A DNA stretch of 10,436 nucleotides. Source: Calditrichota bacterium (GTDB taxonomy: Bacteria; Zhuqueibacterota; Zhuqueibacteria; Residuimicrobiales; Krinioviventaceae). Position numbers and translations under genes: made by a program. The stretch spans positions 1-10,436 of the forward strand of contig RPQV01000072.1 of NCBI GenBank assembly GCA_003818595.1, given 5' to 3'. Below are positions 6,796 to 10,436 of the stretch, one piece after another. The notes under the pieces are model-generated. The model did not search any database and was not told the origin of the DNA. It saw only the letters and a list, made by a program, of their open reading frames with translations. Within the stretch, counting starts at the first letter, position 1; each line of letters starts with the position of its first letter.

Positions 6796-6799
6796 CACC

Positions 6800-9700
6800 A
6801 TGAAATTCTGCACATTTATCATTTTGTCGGCGATCGCAACGGCTCAATGCTCTGAACTTTTTTTATCAGAATATATTGAAGGCAGCAGTTATAATAAGGC
6901 TCTGGAAATTTATAACCCTGCCGAATCTGCGATCGACCTGGATCAAATCTATGACATCCAATTCTATTTTAATGGCAACAGTTCGCCGAACACCACCATT
7001 CCATTGGAAGGTTCGATTTCACCTCAGCAGACTTTTGTGCTGGTTTGCGGTAATGCAGAAGCCTCTTTGCTGAATATCGCCAATCAAATCGCAGGAGGAA
7101 CCTGGTTTAATGGTGACGATGCCATCGCACTGCGTAAAAATGGGGTGATGATTGACATCTTGGGTCAAATCGGCTTTGATCCAGGCAGCGAATGGGGCAG
7201 CGGAATCATCAGCACCGCCGACAATACACTGCGACGGAAAATGGGGGTATGTAACGGCGATGTTGTAGCCGATGACATTTTTGATCCGGCATTGGAATGG
7301 GACGGCTTTATTACGGATACTTTTGACGGTTTGGGCGCTCATGATGTCGAATGCGCCACCGGCAACAGCCTATCGATTTATGAAATTCAATATACCGATA
7401 ACAGCAACGGAGACTCGCCGTTACTAGATCAAGGCAATATTGTCACGACTGGGATCGTGACGGCGGTTTATTCAACATGTTATGTCATCCAGGAATCACC
7501 CGGAGGCGCGTGGCGGGGTTTATGGGTAGAGGACGGCGTGAACCATCCTGTCATCGGTGATCGCATCCAACTTAACGGTACGGTGCGTGAGATTGATTTC
7601 CGCACTACTATGACCGATTTGACAGGATTCCGAATTCTCTCTTCCGCCAACAGCCTGCCTTCACCGTCGACGGCCACCACTGAGACCGCGGCTGATGAAA
7701 AATGGGAAGGAGTGGTGCTGCAGGTGAAACAGGTGACTGTCACAAATCCGGATTTGGGCGAAGGAGAATGGAGTATAAATGACGGCAGCGGGGATCTGCA
7801 TGTCGATGATAAAGGAAGCTATTCTTACTTACCGAAGGCTGATGATTATCTGCAGGTGGTGATGGGCCCGATTGATTATTTCAACTGTTTTTTCAAGATT
7901 CAGCCGCGCTACGACAGAGACATTCAAGCGAGTGGTGAGCTTGTCGTCATCAATGAAATTCATGCTGACCCCGATCCGGACGAAGGAGACGCCAATCAGG
8001 ACGGTCTCATTCATACCTCGCAGGACGAATTTATTGAGCTTTACAACCTCAGCAACTCGGAAATCGATCTCTCCGGTTGGCAGCTCTCAGACGCAGACAA
8101 AGTCAGGCATATATTTCCCGCCGGCAGTACGATACCGATGGCCGGTTGCATGATCATTTTTGGCGGCGGCGATCCCAAGGGTGATTTCGGCGGAGCAGTC
8201 GTCCAGACGGCTTCAAGCGGGACGTTGAGTTTAAACAACAGCGGAGATACAGTCAGGTTGGACGACAACAACGGAAAGTCAATTCAAGTCACCTACGGAA
8301 TTGAGGGCAACGACAACCAGTCCCTCACCCGCGATCCCGATGGCGACGGCTCATCATTTGTCAAGCACACTCTGGCACACCATGCGCATGGCTCAAGGTT
8401 TTCTCCCGGGAAACGGATCGATGGTTCGAGCTTTTTTTCGACCTATATCCACATCATACAGGGGAACGTGGATGTCAGCACAATGGCCGGCCAACCTGGT
8501 GTGGGGGTTGAAGGGATTGTCGTTGGTGACTTTCAAACTGCCAATCGACTAGATGGATTTTTTGTCGAGGAAGAATTCAATCAACAGGATGAAGATCCGC
8601 TCACTTCTGAAGGTATTTTTATTCACGACGAAAAGTTCGGCGTTGATGTGCAGGTTGGCGATTTGGTGCGGGTGATCGGCACGGTCAGTGAACTCGAAGG
8701 CAAAACGCAAATCAATCTTCTGAGCAGCGTCGTCCTCATCGGAACCTCTCCTCTTCCCGAGCCGACTGCCGTGATGCTGCCGTTCAGTTCGCCTGCTGCA
8801 TGGGAAGCTTTTGAAGGGATGAATATCACCTTGCTCCAAGAATTGACCGTAACCGGTGTATATGACCTTTTCCGTTATGGCGAGGTAGATTTATCGTCGA
8901 ACGAACGCCTTTATGCGCCCACCCAACAAGTGAGTCCTGGGATCGAAGCCAATAATGTCCAGTTTCAAAATGTTTGCCGTCATATACGACTGGATGATGG
9001 CTGTTTGACGACCCCGACAACACCGCCTTTTCTGTCCTGGTCAAATACCCTGCGATTGGGATCAACGTTATCATCTCTGACCGGCATACTCGATTACAAT
9101 CATGGGAGATATAAAATCCAGACGATAGCCCCGGTTGATTTTGTTGAAGCGAATCCGCGTCGTGAAGAACCGGTTCCTGAGAATGAAATAGTGCGAGCTG
9201 CTTTTTTAAATCTGAATAATTTTTTCAACGGTGATGGTCACGGCGGGGGATTCCCCACTCAACGCGGCGCCGGTTCTCTGCTTGAATATCAACGTCAACG
9301 GGAAAAGCTGGTCAACACGCTGGTCGGTCTGCAGGCCCAGGTCATCGGCGTTGCGGAACTGGAAAATGACGGATTTGATCTCTTGAGCGCTGTACAGGAT
9401 ATGGTGAACGGATTGAATACTGCAACAGAGCCCCACACATTTGCGTTTGTAAATCCGGGTATGGAACGAATCGGCGAGGATCAGATTACCAATGGTATAC
9501 TCTATCAACCTTCGGCGCTTGACCTCGTGGGTTCAGCAGCAATTCTTGATCATTCGGTGGATTCCAGGTTTGATCCGGGGACGCGTCCCTGCATCGCACA
9601 AACCTTTCAGGACCATGAAAGCAACCGCTTCACCTTTGTGGTCGGCCATTTTCGTTCCAAAGGCGGCGAATGCGCCGGTGACGCTGATATGGGCGACGGC

Positions 9701-10436
9701 CAAGGCGCCTGCAACCAAGCCCGCACTCTCGCCGCAGAAGCGCTGGTGGATTGGTTGGCCCATGATCCCACTGACAGTGGTGATAATGATGTGCTTATTA
9801 TGGGAGATCTGAATGCCTATGCCCTGGAAGATCCTCTCTTGATTTTTAAAAACACGGGTTATGTTGAAGAAATTGAGCGCTTTTGCGGCGCTCAAGCATA
9901 CAGTTATGTTTTCGACGCCCAAAGCGGAACTCTGGATCATGCACTCACATCCTCTACGATGAGCGCTCAAGTGGTCGGCTCAACCATCTGGCACATTAAT
10001 GCTGATGAACCTCCGGAACTGGATTATCATGAGAGCAATCCCATTGAATTCTATGATTCGGGACCCTTTCGTTCATCAGATCATGATCCTCTGCTATTAA
10101 GCCTTCACCTTGAAGATCCGATCAATATTGAATTATCACTCTTTCAGGCAGTTTATCAAGACAATGTTGTCAACATCACCTGGCAGACATTGGCGGAACC
10201 GGAGTTGGCGGGTTTTTTTGTCTATCGCAGCATATCCCGGGAAGCAGAATTCCAAAAAATTACTGGTTCACTGGTGCCAAACACAGGCGACTCGGCCCGT
10301 GGCGGAGAATACCATTTGTCAGATCCTGGCGGCGCCATGCACAGCCTCTATCAGCTGCAGATGATTTGTCGGGACGGGAAATCGGGATATGTCGGGCCTT
10401 TTAGCGTGCAGCCATCGACCAAAGCTGTTGAAAACC
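6800..10436 (+). CDS. ExeM/NucH-type secreted endonuclease, multidomain, 3' end outside window
   Basis: Continuous open frame of 1212 codons with no stop before the window ends. Enzymes of this type degrade extracellular DNA. Seen in order: signal peptide (about 1-18, MKFCTFIILSAIATAQC); lamin-tail domain (about 19-185) opening LFLSEYIEGSSYNKALEIYN; OB-like domain (about 190-375); second lamin-tail domain (about 380-500) with VVINEIHADPDPDEGD and DEFIELYNLSNSEIDLSGW; second OB-like region (about 555-790); EEP nuclease domain (about 798-1105). The EEP part has FLNLNNFFN (802-810), VAELEND with Glu853/Glu855, GHFRSKGG with His950, IMGDLNAY with Asp1003 and Asn1005, LDHALTS with Asp1046 and His1047, and SSDHDP with Asp1094, His1095 and Asp1096, so catalysis should be intact. 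Residues about 1112-1205 form a fibronectin-like domain (ITWQTLAEPELAGFFVYRS). A C-terminal sorting signal probably follows outside the window (inference). Location: outside the cell or at the surface. Confidence 0.9.
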   Translation, partial: MKFCTFIILSAIATAQCSELFLSEYIEGSSYNKALEIYNPAESAIDLDQIYDIQFYFNGNSSPNTTIPLEGSISPQQTFVLVCGNAEASLLNIANQIAGGTWFNGDDAIALRKNGVMIDILGQIGFDPGSEWGSGIISTADNTLRRKMGVCNGDVVADDIFDPALEWDGFITDTFDGLGAHDVECATGNSLSIYEIQYTDNSNGDSPLLDQGNIVTTGIVTAVYSTCYVIQESPGGAWRGLWVEDGVNHPVIGDRIQLNGTVREIDFRTTMTDLTGFRILSSANSLPSPSTATTETAADEKWEGVVLQVKQVTVTNPDLGEGEWSINDGSGDLHVDDKGSYSYLPKADDYLQVVMGPIDYFNCFFKIQPRYDRDIQASGELVVINEIHADPDPDEGDANQDGLIHTSQDEFIELYNLSNSEIDLSGWQLSDADKVRHIFPAGSTIPMAGCMIIFGGGDPKGDFGGAVVQTASSGTLSLNNSGDTVRLDDNNGKSIQVTYGIEGNDNQSLTRDPDGDGSSFVKHTLAHHAHGSRFSPGKRIDGSSFFSTYIHIIQGNVDVSTMAGQPGVGVEGIVVGDFQTANRLDGFFVEEEFNQQDEDPLTSEGIFIHDEKFGVDVQVGDLVRVIGTVSELEGKTQINLLSSVVLIGTSPLPEPTAVMLPFSSPAAWEAFEGMNITLLQELTVTGVYDLFRYGEVDLSSNERLYAPTQQVSPGIEANNVQFQNVCRHIRLDDGCLTTPTTPPFLSWSNTLRLGSTLSSLTGILDYNHGRYKIQTIAPVDFVEANPRREEPVPENEIVRAAFLNLNNFFNGDGHGGGFPTQRGAGSLLEYQRQREKLVNTLVGLQAQVIGVAELENDGFDLLSAVQDMVNGLNTATEPHTFAFVNPGMERIGEDQITNGILYQPSALDLVGSAAILDHSVDSRFDPGTRPCIAQTFQDHESNRFTFVVGHFRSKGGECAGDADMGDGQGACNQARTLAAEALVDWLAHDPTDSGDNDVLIMGDLNAYALEDPLLIFKNTGYVEEIERFCGAQAYSYVFDAQSGTLDHALTSSTMSAQVVGSTIWHINADEPPELDYHESNPIEFYDSGPFRSSDHDPLLLSLHLEDPINIELSLFQAVYQDNVVNITWQTLAEPELAGFFVYRSISREAEFQKITGSLVPNTGDSARGGEYHLSDPGGAMHSLYQLQMICRDGKSGYVGPFSVQPSTKAVEN

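Larger units (their letters stand above)
6432..6799. other. AT-rich intergenic region between clpP and the nuclease gene
   Basis: These 368 bases separate two divergent genes and contain no credible gene. The only frame of note (GTG 6458 to 6727, 89 codons) has no ribosome site and no recognisable sequence. Seen: the clpP ribosome site at the left edge, possible promoter boxes, a 14-base perfect palindrome at 6690-6703, an unused Shine-Dalgarno-like AAGGGAGG at 6704-6711 with no start codon at the right distance, and the nuclease ribosome site at the right edge. I see no tRNA, terminator or repeat array. Confidence 0.5.

Noticed and set aside
8301..8552. Possible frameshift splitting the nuclease gene into short frames
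   Set aside because: Reading codon by codon from ATG 6800 gives one uninterrupted frame to 10436. The shorter + strand frames at 7872, 8301, 9492 and 10110 are in other frames and are shadows.
9533..9970. 145-codon - strand frame inside the nuclease gene
   Set aside because: Antisense to the conserved EEP catalytic motifs; no ribosome site.
1..10436. Phage, transposon, CRISPR, toxin-antitoxin or defence island
   Set aside because: No transposase, integrase, repeat array, inverted terminal repeats or defence-type gene pairs seen. The genes are metabolic, proteolytic or secreted and look native to the chromosome.

Overview
The window reads as an ordinary chromosomal segment from a Gram-negative-type bacterium, most likely an FCB-group lineage (Calditrichota, KSB1-like or a relative). 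This placement is inferred from the gene set: a type III glutamine synthetase beside amt and PII, a ClpP of the non-canonical kind, and a very large secreted nuclease that ends in a fibronectin-like domain of the sort that usually precedes a C-terminal sorting signal. There is no rRNA or other marker to confirm the phylum. I see no mobile element, CRISPR array, tRNA or rRNA.

Region 1 (1-3245) is a nitrogen-assimilation cluster on the + strand. It holds the 3' end of an ammonium transporter gene (amt), a PII signal protein (glnK type) 11 bases later, and after a 70-base gap a full-length type III glutamine synthetase (glnN). It closes with a strong intrinsic terminator. Ammonium enters by Amt, PII senses ATP/ADP and 2-oxoglutarate and probably gates Amt, and GlnN fixes ammonium into glutamine. 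The PII protein lacks the tyrosine that is uridylylated in enterobacteria and has a T-loop one residue shorter, so its signalling is probably by ligand alone.

Region 2 (3250-5856) holds a small DUF1801-family protein (+), a divergent YchF/OLA1-type nucleotide-binding protein (-) arranged tail to tail with it, and a rhomboid intramembrane protease with an N-terminal zinc ribbon (+) transcribed divergently from the YchF-like gene. A near-perfect hairpin with A and T flanks at 5832-5856 serves as a bidirectional terminator between the rhomboid gene and clpP.

Region 3 (5865-6431) is a ClpP-type serine protease on the - strand. Its catalytic triad is intact, but its N-terminus and handle region are unlike the housekeeping enzyme.

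Region 4 (6432-10436) is a 368-base AT-rich intergenic stretch followed by one continuous + strand reading frame of at least 1212 codons that runs off the window. It encodes a secreted multidomain endonuclease of the ExeM/NucH type: signal peptide, lamin-tail domain, OB-like domain, second lamin-tail domain, second OB-like region, endonuclease/exonuclease/phosphatase (EEP) domain with intact catalytic motifs, then a fibronectin-like domain.

I did not find a convincing undescribed system. The points most worth a second look are the altered PII T-loop, the ClpP and YchF paralogues, and the large nuclease whose C-terminus lies just outside the window.
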